DNA of 64,000 nucleotides from an uncultured Christensenella sp. (GCA_910578195.1 CAJTOY010000002.1:196272-260271), one strand, 5' to 3'; shown: positions 49,366 to 58,187, counted from the first letter of the stretch. Program-made: numbers and translations. The notes: generated by a model not told the origin, from the sequence alone.

Positions 49366-50145
49366 TTAATTATTCAACTTTTTGAATAACGCGTGGGCGT
49401 TTTCCCAAACCGTCTCGGTGAGCGCTTCCGCCGTTATCCCCTTTATCGCGGCTATGTTTTCGGCGATTTCGGGAATGCTTTCGGGCGTGTTCGGGAACGT
49501 GCCGTACTTGGACGCGGGCGGCTGGTAGGGGCTGTCGGTTTCGGTCAGAAGTCTGCCGACGTCGAGCGCGGCTATCGCGCGCTTGGCTTTCTTGTTGCCC
49601 GACCAGGTACTCGACCCGCCGAAAGAAAAATGCAGTCCGAGCTTTCCGAACTCTTTCGCGAGCTCGGGCGAGTAGGAATAACAGTGCATAAGCCCGCCGT
49701 TTAAAAGCAAATCCTTATTTTCCTTCAAAATATGCAAGGTGTCCTCGGCGCTGTCGCGCGAGTGTATCTGGACGGGCAAGCCCAGACGGCTTGCAATGCC
49801 AAGCTGGCGCACGAAATATTCTTGCTGTAATTCCTTGTTTGTATCGGGGTAGTGATAATCGAGCCCTATCTCGCCTATCGCGACGCATTTCGGGTGCCGC
49901 GCGAGGCGGTAAATAGCTTCCAAATCGTCAAACTCTGATTTAGCAAGCTCGGTAGGGTGAATCCCTGCGGTGAAATAACAAAAGTCGTAATAGTCCGCAA
50001 GGCGCGACGAATAAACGGAAGTCTTTAAATCCACGCCCGCGCAGATTACCTTTTCAACGCCGACGGATTTTAAACGGGCGAAAAGCCCGTCCAAATCGCC
50101 GTAATTTTCGCCGTCGATATGGCAGTGAACGTCTATATACCTCAC
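49366..50145 (-). CDS. tatD: TatD family metal-dependent hydrolase
   Basis: The 259-residue protein shows YIDVHCHIDGE at the start, KCVAIGEIGLDYHY, LPVQIHSRD, GGLMHCYSY and LTETDSPY. It is a DNase/exonuclease-type TIM-barrel. Start at 50145 is a GTG overlapping the metG stop (GTGA), giving the usual length. Longer frames upstream lie inside metG. The metG-tatD order is typical for Firmicutes. Confidence 0.93.
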   Translation of the reverse strand: MRYIDVHCHIDGENYGDLDGLFARLKSVGVEKVICAGVDLKTSVYSSRLADYYDFCYFTAGIHPTELAKSEFDDLEAIYRLARHPKCVAIGEIGLDYHYPDTNKELQQEYFVRQLGIASRLGLPVQIHSRDSAEDTLHILKENKDLLLNGGLMHCYSYSPELAKEFGKLGLHFSFGGSSTWSGNKKAKRAIAALDVGRLLTETDSPYQPPASKYGTFPNTPESIPEIAENIAAIKGITAEALTETVWENAHALFKKLNN

Positions 50146-52088
50146 GACAGCAGGCTTCCGTCGGGAATATCCTTTTCGGGACTGACGATTGAGAGGGCGC
50201 CGTCGGGCGCTTCGGCGCACACAATCATGCCCTCGCTCATAATCCCTTTCATTTCGCGCGGGGGAAGGTTTGTAACCACTATGACCTTTTTGCCCACCAT
50301 TTCCTCGGCGGTGTAGTGCTTGCCTATGCCCGAGAGTATGGAAAGGGTCTTATTTCCGACCTTGACCGTCTCGTGCAGAAGCTTGCTTTTTTTGACCGCC
50401 TCGCAGGCTATTACCTTGCCCACGCGCATTTCGACCTTAGCAAAGTCGTCAATGGTTATCTTTTCTTTTTCTTCGGTTTCGGGCGCGGCGGCTTCCGCCT
50501 TTTGCGCGTTTTCTATTTTCTCTATCACGGGTTTGATATCCTCAAATTTAATTCTCGCAAATAATGTTGCGGGCTCCTTGGCGACTTCGTAGCCACCGTC
50601 TTTCGCGCCTATCTCCGCAAGGATTTTTTCCGCGGTTTCGGGCATGAACGGCTTCAACAGCTTCGCGCCCGTTTCGAGCGAAAGCAACAGATTATACAAA
50701 ACCTCCGAAAGTCTGTCTTTTTTGCTTTCGTCCTTGGCGAGTATCCAGGGGCAGGTTTCGTCGATATACTTGTTCGCGCGGCGGAACAGCGACCACAGAC
50801 AGTCGAGCGCGTCGGCGACCTTGTACTCCTCCATTTTCTCGGCGATTTTGGCGTACGTTCCGTTAATTACGCTTTCGAAGTCTCCGTCGGTTTCGCCCTC
50901 GACGCCCGTCTTTTTCGCGGCGCCGCCGAGGTATTGGTTTGTCATAGATACGGTGCGTTTCAAGAGGTTGCCGAGTACGTTGGCAAGGTCGGAATTGTTC
51001 CGCTCGCACAGAAGCTCCCACGTTATAACGCCGTCGTCGGCGTAGGGCATTTCGTGAAGCACGAAGTAACGCACCCCGTCCACGCCGAAAACCTCCGAAA
51101 GATCGTCCGCGTACAAAACGTTGCCCTTCGATTTGGACATCTTATCCCCGCCCTGCAAAAGCCATGCGTGACCGAAAATACACTCGGGCAGAGGCTCGCC
51201 CATAGCCATAAGGAAAATGGGCCAGTAAATGGTGTGGAAGCGCAGAATGTCCTTGCCGATTATATGCACGTCCGCGGGCCAGAGTTTTTTGTAGCCGTCC
51301 TCGGGATAGCCTATGCCCGAGATATAGTTCGAAAGCGCGTCGAGCCAGACGTACACGACGTGACGGCTGTCGAAACTGACGGGCACTCCCCATTTAAAGG
51401 TCGAGCGCGAAACGCACAAATCCTGCAATTTGGTTTTGAGCGTGCCGTCCTCAATCGCCTTTAAAAGCTCCCCGTCCGACTTGCCGATAAACTCGTCGGC
51501 GAGAAGGAAGTTGTTCAGCATTTCGTTCTTTCTCGAAGCGGGCCGGATAAACGAGGGGTGCTCGATTATGTGCTTAATGAGGTTGTTCGCGTACTTGCCC
51601 ATTTTGAAAAAGTACGCCTCTTCCTCGGCGGGCTTTACCTCTCTTCCGCAGTCGGGGCATTTGCCGTCGACAAGCTGGGCTTCCGTCCAGAAGCTTTCGC
51701 ACGGCGTGCAGTAAAGCCCTTGGTACGAGCCCTTGTAGATATCGCCCTGCTCGTAAAATTTATTGAAAATTTTCTGAACGGCGGCTATGTGACTAGCGTC
51801 TGTCGTGCGGATAAATTTATCATAGGATACGTTCATTTTATCCCAGATACTCTTGATTACCGCCGCGGCTTCGTCGACGTAGCTTTTGGGGGTTACGCCC
51901 TTTGCCGCCGCCTTCTGCTCGACTTTGAGCCCGTGCTCGTCCGTGCCGGTCAGAAAAAAGACGTCGAAGCCTTGTTCTCTTTTGAAGCGGGCAATCGCGT
52001 CCGCGAAAATCGCCTCGTAGGTGTTGCCGATATGGGGCTTGCCCGAAGCGTACGTTATTGCCGTTGTAATGTAAAATTTCTTAGCCAT
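50142..52088 (-). CDS. metG: Methionine--tRNA ligase
   Basis: The 648-residue class I synthetase shows PHIGN (HIGH motif), a zinc knuckle (CTPCESFWTEAQLVDGKCPDCG), KMSKSKGN, and a C-terminal tRNA-binding domain (KITIDDFAKVEMRVGKVIACE...). The ATG at 52088 (MAKKFYITT) is chosen over the GTG at 52115. A promoter ends 6 bp before that ATG, so the message is probably leaderless. No T-box is present. Confidence 0.97.
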   Translation of the reverse strand: MAKKFYITTAITYASGKPHIGNTYEAIFADAIARFKREQGFDVFFLTGTDEHGLKVEQKAAAKGVTPKSYVDEAAAVIKSIWDKMNVSYDKFIRTTDASHIAAVQKIFNKFYEQGDIYKGSYQGLYCTPCESFWTEAQLVDGKCPDCGREVKPAEEEAYFFKMGKYANNLIKHIIEHPSFIRPASRKNEMLNNFLLADEFIGKSDGELLKAIEDGTLKTKLQDLCVSRSTFKWGVPVSFDSRHVVYVWLDALSNYISGIGYPEDGYKKLWPADVHIIGKDILRFHTIYWPIFLMAMGEPLPECIFGHAWLLQGGDKMSKSKGNVLYADDLSEVFGVDGVRYFVLHEMPYADDGVITWELLCERNNSDLANVLGNLLKRTVSMTNQYLGGAAKKTGVEGETDGDFESVINGTYAKIAEKMEEYKVADALDCLWSLFRRANKYIDETCPWILAKDESKKDRLSEVLYNLLLSLETGAKLLKPFMPETAEKILAEIGAKDGGYEVAKEPATLFARIKFEDIKPVIEKIENAQKAEAAAPETEEKEKITIDDFAKVEMRVGKVIACEAVKKSKLLHETVKVGNKTLSILSGIGKHYTAEEMVGKKVIVVTNLPPREMKGIMSEGMIVCAEAPDGALSIVSPEKDIPDGSLLS

Positions 52089-52094
52089 AAATAG

Positions 52095-52123
52095 AGTATA
52101 GCACTTTTTGTTCACGTTGTAAA
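52095..52123 (-). promoter_or_regulatory. Leaderless-type promoter of metG
   Basis: TTTACA (52123-52118), 17 bp ending TGC, TATACT (52100-52095) on the minus strand, then 6 bp to the ATG at 52088. Confidence 0.75.
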
Positions 52124-52125
52124 AC

Positions 52126-52154
52126 GAATATAATAAAAAAGCCGTTCATAAAAT
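52126..52154 (+). promoter_or_regulatory. Sigma-E-like promoter of spmA, leaderless type
   Basis: GAATATA (52126-52132), 14 bp, CATAAAAT (52147-52154), near the sigma-E consensus KMATATT-13/15-CATACAHT. Then 6 bp to the ATG at 52161, with no ribosome binding site. The spmA genes of Bacillus are known sigma-E genes. Confidence 0.55.
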
Positions 52155-52160
52155 TAGTAT

Positions 52161-52712
52161 ATGAACGTTATCTTTACCGCAATATTTATCGCGTCCATGG
52201 TCGCGATTGCTATTTTTTGTCCGGACAAGCTTTTGCCCACCCTGTTGGGCGGCGCGGAAAACGCGGTTAAAATGTCCTTGACGCTGTTCTGCATTTACGC
52301 GGTGTGGACGGGGCTTTCGAAGCTTGCCGAAAAGTCGGGGCTTTCAAAAGGCATTGCAAAGGGCTTAAAACCCGTATCGCGAAAAATTTTCAGAACAGAC
52401 AGCGATATCGCCGACGAAAGCCTTGCAATGAACATTTCGTGCAACCTTCTGGGACTGGGCGGGGCGGCGACGCCGTACGCCGTGAAAGCGATAGGCGAGC
52501 TTGAAAAAGAAAAAAATTCGTTCGCGCAAAAGCTGTTGTTCGTGATAAACGCAACCTCTATCCAGATTCTGCCCACGACGGTAATCGCGCTTCGCGCAAG
52601 CGCGGGCAGCGCCGCGCCCGCGGACATCTTTTTGCCGTCCCTTATCTGCACGGCGATTTCGACGGCGGTCGCCGTAATTTTGTATCTGGCGGGAAATAAG
52701 CTATGGCGCTGA
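52161..52712 (+). CDS. spmA: Spore maturation protein A
   Basis: This 183-residue membrane protein has a Gate/nucleoside-recognition domain, with NISCNLLGLGGAATPYAVKA typical for SpmA. It works with SpmB in spore core dehydration. It overlaps the spmB start by 10 bp. It has no ribosome binding site and a sigma-E-like promoter. Confidence 0.9.
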   Translation: MNVIFTAIFIASMVAIAIFCPDKLLPTLLGGAENAVKMSLTLFCIYAVWTGLSKLAEKSGLSKGIAKGLKPVSRKIFRTDSDIADESLAMNISCNLLGLGGAATPYAVKAIGELEKEKNSFAQKLLFVINATSIQILPTTVIALRASAGSAAPADIFLPSLICTAISTAVAVILYLAGNKLWR

Positions 52713-53206
52713 TTATCCCCGTAATTTTTATTTTCGTGTTCGGGTTCGCGGTTATCAAAAGGGTGAACGTCTACGACTGCTTTACCGAGGGAATTTCCGA
52801 AGCCGTCAAGTTCACCTTCTCCCTTTTGCCGTGCCTCGCCGCAGTGTTTATGATGTGCGCGCTGTTCGAGCAATCCGGGCTTGCCGACATGTTCACAAGG
52901 CTGTTATCTCCCGTGTTCGGATTTTTAGGTATCCCCGAGGAGCTGACAAAGCTCGTGCTCATAAAGCCGTTTTCGGGGAGCGGGTCGCTCGCATATCTGA
53001 ACGAGATAATCGCAAAGTACGGCGCGGACAGCTACGTCGCAAGGTGCGCGTGCGTGTGCTTCGGCTCTTCCGAAACGGTGTTCTATATCTCCGCGGTGTA
53101 CTTCTCGGGGCTGAAAGTAAAAAGGCTTGCGATGCCCGTAATATGCGTGCTGGTCGCAACCTTTATTTCCACCATTGTCGCTTGTTTAATATGCCAAGTA
53201 ATGTAA
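52703..53206 (+). CDS. spmB: Spore maturation protein B
   Basis: This 167-residue membrane protein has the partner Gate domain (KPFSGSGSLAYLNEIIAKYG, CVCFGSSETVFYISAVYFSG), typical for SpmB. It is translationally coupled to spmA. A long hairpin follows its stop. Confidence 0.9.
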   Translation: MALIIPVIFIFVFGFAVIKRVNVYDCFTEGISEAVKFTFSLLPCLAAVFMMCALFEQSGLADMFTRLLSPVFGFLGIPEELTKLVLIKPFSGSGSLAYLNEIIAKYGADSYVARCACVCFGSSETVFYISAVYFSGLKVKRLAMPVICVLVATFISTIVACLICQVM

Positions 53207-53214
53207 TTCACGAA

Positions 53215-53520
53215 ATTGCCGCGCTATTCTGCGCGCGGCAATTTCCGTGATTTGATGGTTCCTTTCTCGGCAACGGTGTAGAATATTCCGTTGCCTCGGA
53301 CACCGCAAACGTTAATTATACGTTTGCTCACCTCGTTCGGCAAAACAGCACACCGTGCTGTTTTGAGAAATCCGCCCTCGTCCTCTGCCCGCAATCTTTC
53401 GGGCAAACTTTTTTTACAATTACGGGCATTCACCCCGCCGAGGCGCAGGTATGCGCAAATTGGGTTGCGCCGCGCAAAAACGCGGTTTTTCTTGCGCAGT
53501 TTATAGTATTTGTTAATTTA
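53215..53520. repeat. Array of consecutive hairpins in a non-coding gap
   Basis: At least six inverted repeats follow one another: ATTGCCGCGC and GCGCGGCAAT (53215-53252), GGCAACGG and CCGTTGCC, GCAAACG and CGTTTGC, AAAACAGCA and TGCTGTTTT, GCCCG and CGGGC (followed by a T-run), and GCGCAA and TTGCGC. No convincing gene. The first hairpin may end spmB. It could be a cluster of small repeats or a structured RNA. Confidence 0.5.
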
Positions 53521-53579
53521 TATCAAAATTTGTGAGAGTAAATTAATTTAAAAATTTCGTTAAATTTTTTGTCAATTAA

Positions 53580-53608
53580 TTTACATACAGAGGGAAAACA
53601 TATATAAT
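53580..53608 (+). promoter_or_regulatory. Consensus promoter with no downstream gene
   Basis: TTTACA (53580-53585), 17 bp, TATAAT (53603-53608) on the plus strand. No coding frame follows before the convergent gene at 53706. An AT-rich inverted repeat (GTAAATTAATT and AATTAATTTAC, 53539-53584) overlaps the -35 box. Confidence 0.65.
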
Positions 53609-53613
53609 CTTAA

Positions 53614-53700
53614 ATGTAAGCGACGTGTGCGTTTACATGAAACAGCTCATCATTTTCCCCCTTATCATATAGAGGCGGCGCAAACTCCGGTTTGCGTCGT
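53614..53700 (+). ncRNA. Candidate small regulatory RNA
   Basis: From the promoter above, an ~85-nt transcript would hold a 5' hairpin (ATGTAAGCG... with ...CGTTTACAT, 53613-53639), an open C/U-rich stretch with TTTTCCCCCTTATCAT (53653-53668) and a terminator-like hairpin (GGCGCAAAC and GTTTGCGTC with TCCG loop, then GTTTCT). C-rich loops that pair with Shine-Dalgarno sequences are typical of Firmicute regulatory RNAs such as RsaE/RoxS. Inference only. Confidence 0.45.
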
Positions 53701-53705
53701 TTCTG

Positions 53706-54818
53706 CTATACAGCCCTTATTTTTTCGACCGCCGCTTTCAGCTCGCGCAGTACTTCTTCGACCTCGGCTTGGGTATTGTTTTTGCCGAGAGTGAACCGAA
53801 CCGCCGACTTGACGCGCTCCGCCGAAAGCCCCATCGCGCTTAAAACGTGCGAGGGCGAAACCGCGCCCGCCGAGCACGCCGAGCCCGTGGAAACGGCAAT
53901 GCCCTTCAAGTCGAGCAGAAAGAGAATATTTTCCCCGTCGCAGCCGTCGAAGGAAACGTTCGCGTGCGAGGGCAGAATTTCCCCGCCGCCGTTGACGTGC
54001 GCGCCCTCGATGTTTTCAAGCACGCCCGACACGAATTTGTCCCTCAGCGCGGCGATTTTTTTATTGTCCGCCTTGACCGCTTTTTCGAGCGCGAGGGCGC
54101 AGCCGACCGCCGCCGCGACGTTGGTGGTGCCGCCGCGAAGCCCCCTCTCCTGCTTGCCGCCCGAAATGAGGCGGCTTATTTTTTCGCCGTCCTTTATATA
54201 CAGTACGCCGAAGCCCTTTGGTCCGTAAAACTTGTGCGCCGAAATTCCGAACGCGCCGACGCTCGCCGTAGGGAAGGGCAGAACGCCCGCCGTCTGGACG
54301 CAGTCCGCGTAGTAAAACACACCCCGCTCCTTACAAATATTTCCGATTTTTTCGACGGGCTGGATTACGCCCGTCTCGTTATTCGCCGCCATAACGGCGC
54401 AGAAAACCGTGTCCGCTCGGATTGCCCGCTCCACATCTGCGGGGTCGATAACACCGCTTTTATCGGGCTTTATATACGTTACCTCGTAGCCCTGCCTTTC
54501 CATATCCCTCGCGCTTTCGATAAGCGCGGGGTGCTCGATTGCCGAAACTATGATATGCCTGCCCTCGTTTGCAAGGCACGCGCCCTTCAACGCCCAGTTG
54601 CCCGCCTCGGTTCCGCCCGAAACGAAAAACACCTCTTCGGGCTTGCAACCGAAAAGCTTTGCTATTTTGTCGCGCGCGTTTAAAACCCCGGCAGCCGCCG
54701 CCCTTCCCGCCGAATGCTGGGAAGAGGGATTGCCGAAGTTATCCTTCATATACGGAAGCATAGCTTCCAGCACCTCGCAGTCAATCGGGGTGGTGGAAGC
54801 GTGGTCGAAATAAATCAT
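53706..54818 (-). CDS. Cysteine desulfurase, NifS/IscS family
   Basis: The 370-residue PLP enzyme provides sulfur for Fe-S clusters or tRNA thiolation. Motifs: YFDHASTTP, GGTEAGNWAL, ISAHKFYGPKG (PLP Lys) and STGSACSAGAVSPSHVL (active Cys loop). It starts by ATGA overlap with the upstream gene. Its role (Fe-S or thiolation) is not shown, as no iscU or mnmA is adjacent. Confidence 0.93.
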   Translation of the reverse strand: MIYFDHASTTPIDCEVLEAMLPYMKDNFGNPSSQHSAGRAAAAGVLNARDKIAKLFGCKPEEVFFVSGGTEAGNWALKGACLANEGRHIIVSAIEHPALIESARDMERQGYEVTYIKPDKSGVIDPADVERAIRADTVFCAVMAANNETGVIQPVEKIGNICKERGVFYYADCVQTAGVLPFPTASVGAFGISAHKFYGPKGFGVLYIKDGEKISRLISGGKQERGLRGGTTNVAAAVGCALALEKAVKADNKKIAALRDKFVSGVLENIEGAHVNGGGEILPSHANVSFDGCDGENILFLLDLKGIAVSTGSACSAGAVSPSHVLSAMGLSAERVKSAVRFTLGKNNTQAEVEEVLRELKAAVEKIRAV

Positions 54819-55708
54819 AATTCAAATGCCGAATAAATGCGCTTCAAAAGCTCGTACTGGGTTTTGTTTTCGAGGTACTCTCTGCCGAGCTTGGTCGAAG
54901 TATCCTTTTCGTTCAGTTTTACGTCGCGCGCCGCCGACCAGAATTTTTTGGACGTGACAACGGTCGCGATAAACATAATAACCGAAAGCGCGGCAAGCAC
55001 AATAGTCGCAACCAGATAGACGCCGTTCGCGTCCGCGAACATAAACGTAGTGAAAACAAGCGTAACTATTAAAAGTGCCGTAAAGGGCACAAGCGTGCAC
55101 AACAGCGCGATAAACGCGCGTTTTTTCGAACTTGCGAAGGTTTCGCGCCGCTCGTCCTTGCCCGCCTCGTTCTTTTCGCGAAGGGCTTCGGTCTTTGCCT
55201 CAGCGTCCGAAATCAGCGCTTCGAGCTTACCCGTCTTGCCCCTGAACTCCTCTTTGAGCGTTTCGTCGGCGTATTCCTTTACGCCGTCCGCCGCCTCCGC
55301 GCACTCTTCGAGGTTTAAAAACTCGGTCAAATCGCGGGTCAGAACTTTCAGCTTCAAACAAAACAGCTCGCCGCTGGTTTTGCCGTATTCCTCGGCTTGG
55401 GTCACCGCGTAATTCGCGCCCTCGTAGTCGCCCTCGAAAAGCTTTTCTTTTGCGCTGTCCAAAAACGCCGAAAGCTTTTCGGCGCGCGCCCGCTCCTCCT
55501 CCGCCTTGATGCGCTCGCGCTCGGCAAGCTGCTCGGGGGTGAGTATTGCCGCCTCCTCGTCGTCCTCTTCGTAGTCGGGCATGTCGAATACGGGCTCCTC
55601 GTCAACGTCGTCGGGGTCGATTATTTCAAGCTCCTCTTCGCCGTTTTCGTTGACGCGGATTCTGTATTTTCTGTCCTTGTCGTCGTCAATCAATCTCTCT
55701 TCTGCCAT
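54815..55708 (-). CDS. Hypothetical two-TM coiled-coil protein (297 aa)
   Basis: This protein is not recognised. It has an acidic N-terminus (ELEIIDPDDVDEEPVFDMPDYEEDDEE), a long Glu/Ala-rich helical part (residues ~55-195), two membrane segments (~205-255) and a basic/charged end. It is coupled to the cysteine desulfurase gene by an ATGA, and lies 8 bp after ispE, so the three are co-transcribed. Confidence 0.7.
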   Translation of the reverse strand: MAEERLIDDDKDRKYRIRVNENGEEELEIIDPDDVDEEPVFDMPDYEEDDEEAAILTPEQLAERERIKAEEERARAEKLSAFLDSAKEKLFEGDYEGANYAVTQAEEYGKTSGELFCLKLKVLTRDLTEFLNLEECAEAADGVKEYADETLKEEFRGKTGKLEALISDAEAKTEALREKNEAGKDERRETFASSKKRAFIALLCTLVPFTALLIVTLVFTTFMFADANGVYLVATIVLAALSVIMFIATVVTSKKFWSAARDVKLNEKDTSTKLGREYLENKTQYELLKRIYSAFEL

Positions 55709-55716
55709 AATTTACC

Positions 55717-56562
55717 TCAATTTTTTGTCTTTAAACAGTACGCTTTGCTTTTGCCGCGGTAACGGCTTTTCGCATACGCGCAGAACTCTGCGTTTTCGAA
55801 CACGGCGTACACGCCGCTGCCCGAGCCCGTCATATTGACCGCGAGCGGGTCGAACGCCGCAAGCTCGTCAAACGCCTCTTCGATTTCGGGCGAAAGTTTT
55901 TTCGCCGCGGGCGCAAGCGCGTTGTTCAGTGTTTTGCAAAGCGCCTCTTTATCCCCCGCCGCAATCGCCCTTTCGCACTCCGCGCTGTCTCCGCCGAGGG
56001 CTCCGCAACTGTCGAAAAGCTTATAACACTCCGCCGTGCTCACTCCGCTTTTCGGCGCGAGCAATAAAAAGTTCAGTTTTAAACTGCTTTCAAGCTGCCG
56101 AACCTCGTTCCCGCGACCCGTAAGGCGGGCGTACCCGCCCGAAAGCATATAGCGCGTGTCGCTGCCCGCTTTGTCCGCGAGAAGCTTTATCCCCGCCAAA
56201 TCGTTCACGCCGTACAGCTTCGAAAGCCCCGTAAGCACCCCCGCCGCGTCCGCCGACGAGCCGCCGACGCCCAGCCCCATGGGGATATTTTTATACACCG
56301 TGATATCCGCGCCGTTCGTACCGAAATTATCGATAAACAGCTGCGCCGCCTTGACGGCGTTGTTCTTATCGAACGGGATTTCCTCGCTGCCTTGTCCGCG
56401 CATAATGATTGACACAAGCTTGTCCCTGCGCTTTTTAAGCACGATTAAATCGTGCATATCGACCGAGGTCACAACGCTGTCGAGCATATGATAGCCGCCG
56501 CTCACGCCCGTTATATTGAGCGTTAAATTAAGTTTTGCGTAAGCCTTGACGCGAACGTTCAT
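55717..56562 (-). CDS. ispE: 4-diphosphocytidyl-2-C-methyl-D-erythritol kinase
   Basis: The 281-residue GHMP kinase of the MEP isoprenoid pathway shows AYAKLNLTLNITGV, the ATP loop PMGLGVGGSSADAAGVL and MTGSGSGVYAVF near the end. Length is normal. The promoter is of leaderless type. It stands near veg, as in Bacillus. Confidence 0.95.
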   Translation of the reverse strand: MNVRVKAYAKLNLTLNITGVSGGYHMLDSVVTSVDMHDLIVLKKRRDKLVSIIMRGQGSEEIPFDKNNAVKAAQLFIDNFGTNGADITVYKNIPMGLGVGGSSADAAGVLTGLSKLYGVNDLAGIKLLADKAGSDTRYMLSGGYARLTGRGNEVRQLESSLKLNFLLLAPKSGVSTAECYKLFDSCGALGGDSAECERAIAAGDKEALCKTLNNALAPAAKKLSPEIEEAFDELAAFDPLAVNMTGSGSGVYAVFENAEFCAYAKSRYRGKSKAYCLKTKN

Positions 56563-56568
56563 AACCGC

Positions 56569-56597
56569 ATTATAACACAGCGAAATTCATTTTACAA
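56569..56597 (-). promoter_or_regulatory. Leaderless-type promoter of ispE
   Basis: TTGTAA (56597-56592), 17 bp ending TGT, TATAAT (56574-56569) on the minus strand, then 6 bp to the ATG at 56562. Very like the pcrA promoter. Confidence 0.8.
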
Positions 56598-56608
56598 TAG
56601 TTTTATAT

Positions 56609-56642
56609 AACGCGGCGCGCATTTTATGCGCGCCGCGTTTAA
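56609..56642 (-). terminator. Intrinsic terminator of the DUF3794 gene
   Basis: AACGCGGCGCGCA and TGCGCGCCGCGTT form a 13-bp stem with a TTTTA loop; the T-run after it is weak. Confidence 0.65.
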
Positions 56643-56643
56643 A

Positions 56644-58116
56644 TTACGCTTGTTTGGGTCTGTAAACGAGAATTCTTTCCTTGCCGGTCAGGGGGAAGGT
56701 CAAATCGGGATTTGTCGCCTGAATTTCGTCGGGGCTTTGCAAAAGCTTTTTGGCGGTATCCCAAAGTCCGTCGCCCGAGGCGGGTATGTAAACGCTGAGC
56801 GCGCTGTCACACCTTGTCACCTCGCCGCACTCGGTCGCGTCCGACAGATATTTTACCGAGCCGGTCTCGCAGTCCGAAACGGAAATTTTGAGCACCGCTT
56901 CCGCCTCGCACTCGCCCTCGGCGCGCTGTCTTATGTTCACGCCGCACACCGCCACGCCGATATCGCCGCAAGCGCCGCTTAAACCGTTCAACGTAACCGA
57001 GAAGGGCAGATTGACCTCGGTCGAGTGCACCTCGCCGTTCTGCTCGTATAAAAGGGTCGCGGACACGCTGCCCTCGATACCGTCCGATGAGCGGGCGAAT
57101 TCCGCGCGGGGCATAGCCGCCGCAAGGAACGCGCATGTGTAGTCGAGCTTTGCCTTCGTCGCGCAAAGTCCGTTTATGCGCTCGGAATACACTTTAATTT
57201 CGGTGCAGGGCTCGCAAGTCTCCTCGGCGTAGGCGAGCTGTAATTTCGCGTCGGGCGAGAATGCGTCCTCGATTATCGAGACCTCCTCCTCGTCGAAGTA
57301 CTGACCGTTAAACCCTAGCTGGGCTACAAGCTCGACCCCACACTTGCCCTTTTCCTCGTTGACGCTCGCCTTCACGCTTATTTCCTTGATTTCCGCGCGG
57401 CAGGACGCCTTTCTCGCAAGAAGCGCGTCCTCGCACGCGATTTCGGATTTAAAGGGAATAATTCTGTCGAGGCAGACGGGCTTTCCACCGCGCACCGCGA
57501 GCAGTGAAAGGTAAATTTCGCCGTTTATCTCGACCGCGCCGGGGCGGCAGTTACAGTCGAGCACAAGCGCCTCCGCCGAGGGGATTAACACATCCTCCGC
57601 GTTGCAGTCGAAGTCGTCCTCGACCTCGCTTTCGCCCGAAAAAGTAACGGCGGAATATAATTTCGCGTTTTCTCTTTTTAAAATCGCGCCGTCGACTTCG
57701 GCGAGCATGCTTCTCTCCGCCGAGGCGAAAACCGAAATTTCCGCGCCGACCACGACCGCAACGACGTAAAGCGAGCCGTCGCGCTTAATCTGGGCTTTTT
57801 CCGCCGTGAGCGTGCAAAGCCCCTTATGTGCGGGCGCAAGCGCGTCGTCGTCCGCGAAGTGGGAAAATTCCGCGCCCTTCTGAACGCGGCAAAGATTACC
57901 GCTTTCATCCGCGTAGACGAGCGTGCAGACCAGCCTTCCGCCGTAGGTCACTCTGCCCGAAGCCACCTCGCACGAGGACAGCGACACCTGCGGATAGACC
58001 GCGACCGCCTCACCCACGTCCTGCCCCGAAAAGCGGATTTCCACAATTGATTGCGATTTAATTACGGCAATGCGCCGCGTGTAAGTTCCTGTTGAATACT
58101 GCGTAGAAATAGACAT
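56644..58116 (-). CDS. DUF3794 (SPOCS) and LysM-type protein
   Basis: This 490-residue beta-rich protein has SPOCS/DUF3794-type repeats (GQDVGEAVAVYPQVSLSSCEVASGRVTYGGRLVCTLVYAD, NGEIYLSLLAVRG) and ends with a LysM-like stretch (GDGLWDTAKKLLQSPDEIQATNPDL...KERILVYRPKQ). This arrangement is typical of spore coat or spore-cortex-related clostridial proteins. It has a good ribosome binding site (GGAGGG). No signal peptide is seen. Confidence 0.85.
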   Translation of the reverse strand: MSISTQYSTGTYTRRIAVIKSQSIVEIRFSGQDVGEAVAVYPQVSLSSCEVASGRVTYGGRLVCTLVYADESGNLCRVQKGAEFSHFADDDALAPAHKGLCTLTAEKAQIKRDGSLYVVAVVVGAEISVFASAERSMLAEVDGAILKRENAKLYSAVTFSGESEVEDDFDCNAEDVLIPSAEALVLDCNCRPGAVEINGEIYLSLLAVRGGKPVCLDRIIPFKSEIACEDALLARKASCRAEIKEISVKASVNEEKGKCGVELVAQLGFNGQYFDEEEVSIIEDAFSPDAKLQLAYAEETCEPCTEIKVYSERINGLCATKAKLDYTCAFLAAAMPRAEFARSSDGIEGSVSATLLYEQNGEVHSTEVNLPFSVTLNGLSGACGDIGVAVCGVNIRQRAEGECEAEAVLKISVSDCETGSVKYLSDATECGEVTRCDSALSVYIPASGDGLWDTAKKLLQSPDEIQATNPDLTFPLTGKERILVYRPKQA

Positions 58117-58187
58117 AAACCCTCCTCGGCACAGCCGAAATTTTTATACAAGGTATAATATGCCGTGAGAGGGCGGGATATGCCAAA

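Noticed and set aside
52089..52160. T-box riboswitch upstream of metG
   Set aside because: The promoter ends 6 bp before the ATG, so there is no leader to hold one.
53224..53433. 69-aa minus-strand frame in the hairpin array
   Set aside because: It runs through several hairpins, has no ribosome binding site and is best explained as repeat sequence.
53224..53530. CRISPR array
   Set aside because: The hairpins differ from each other and have no equal spacers or repeats.
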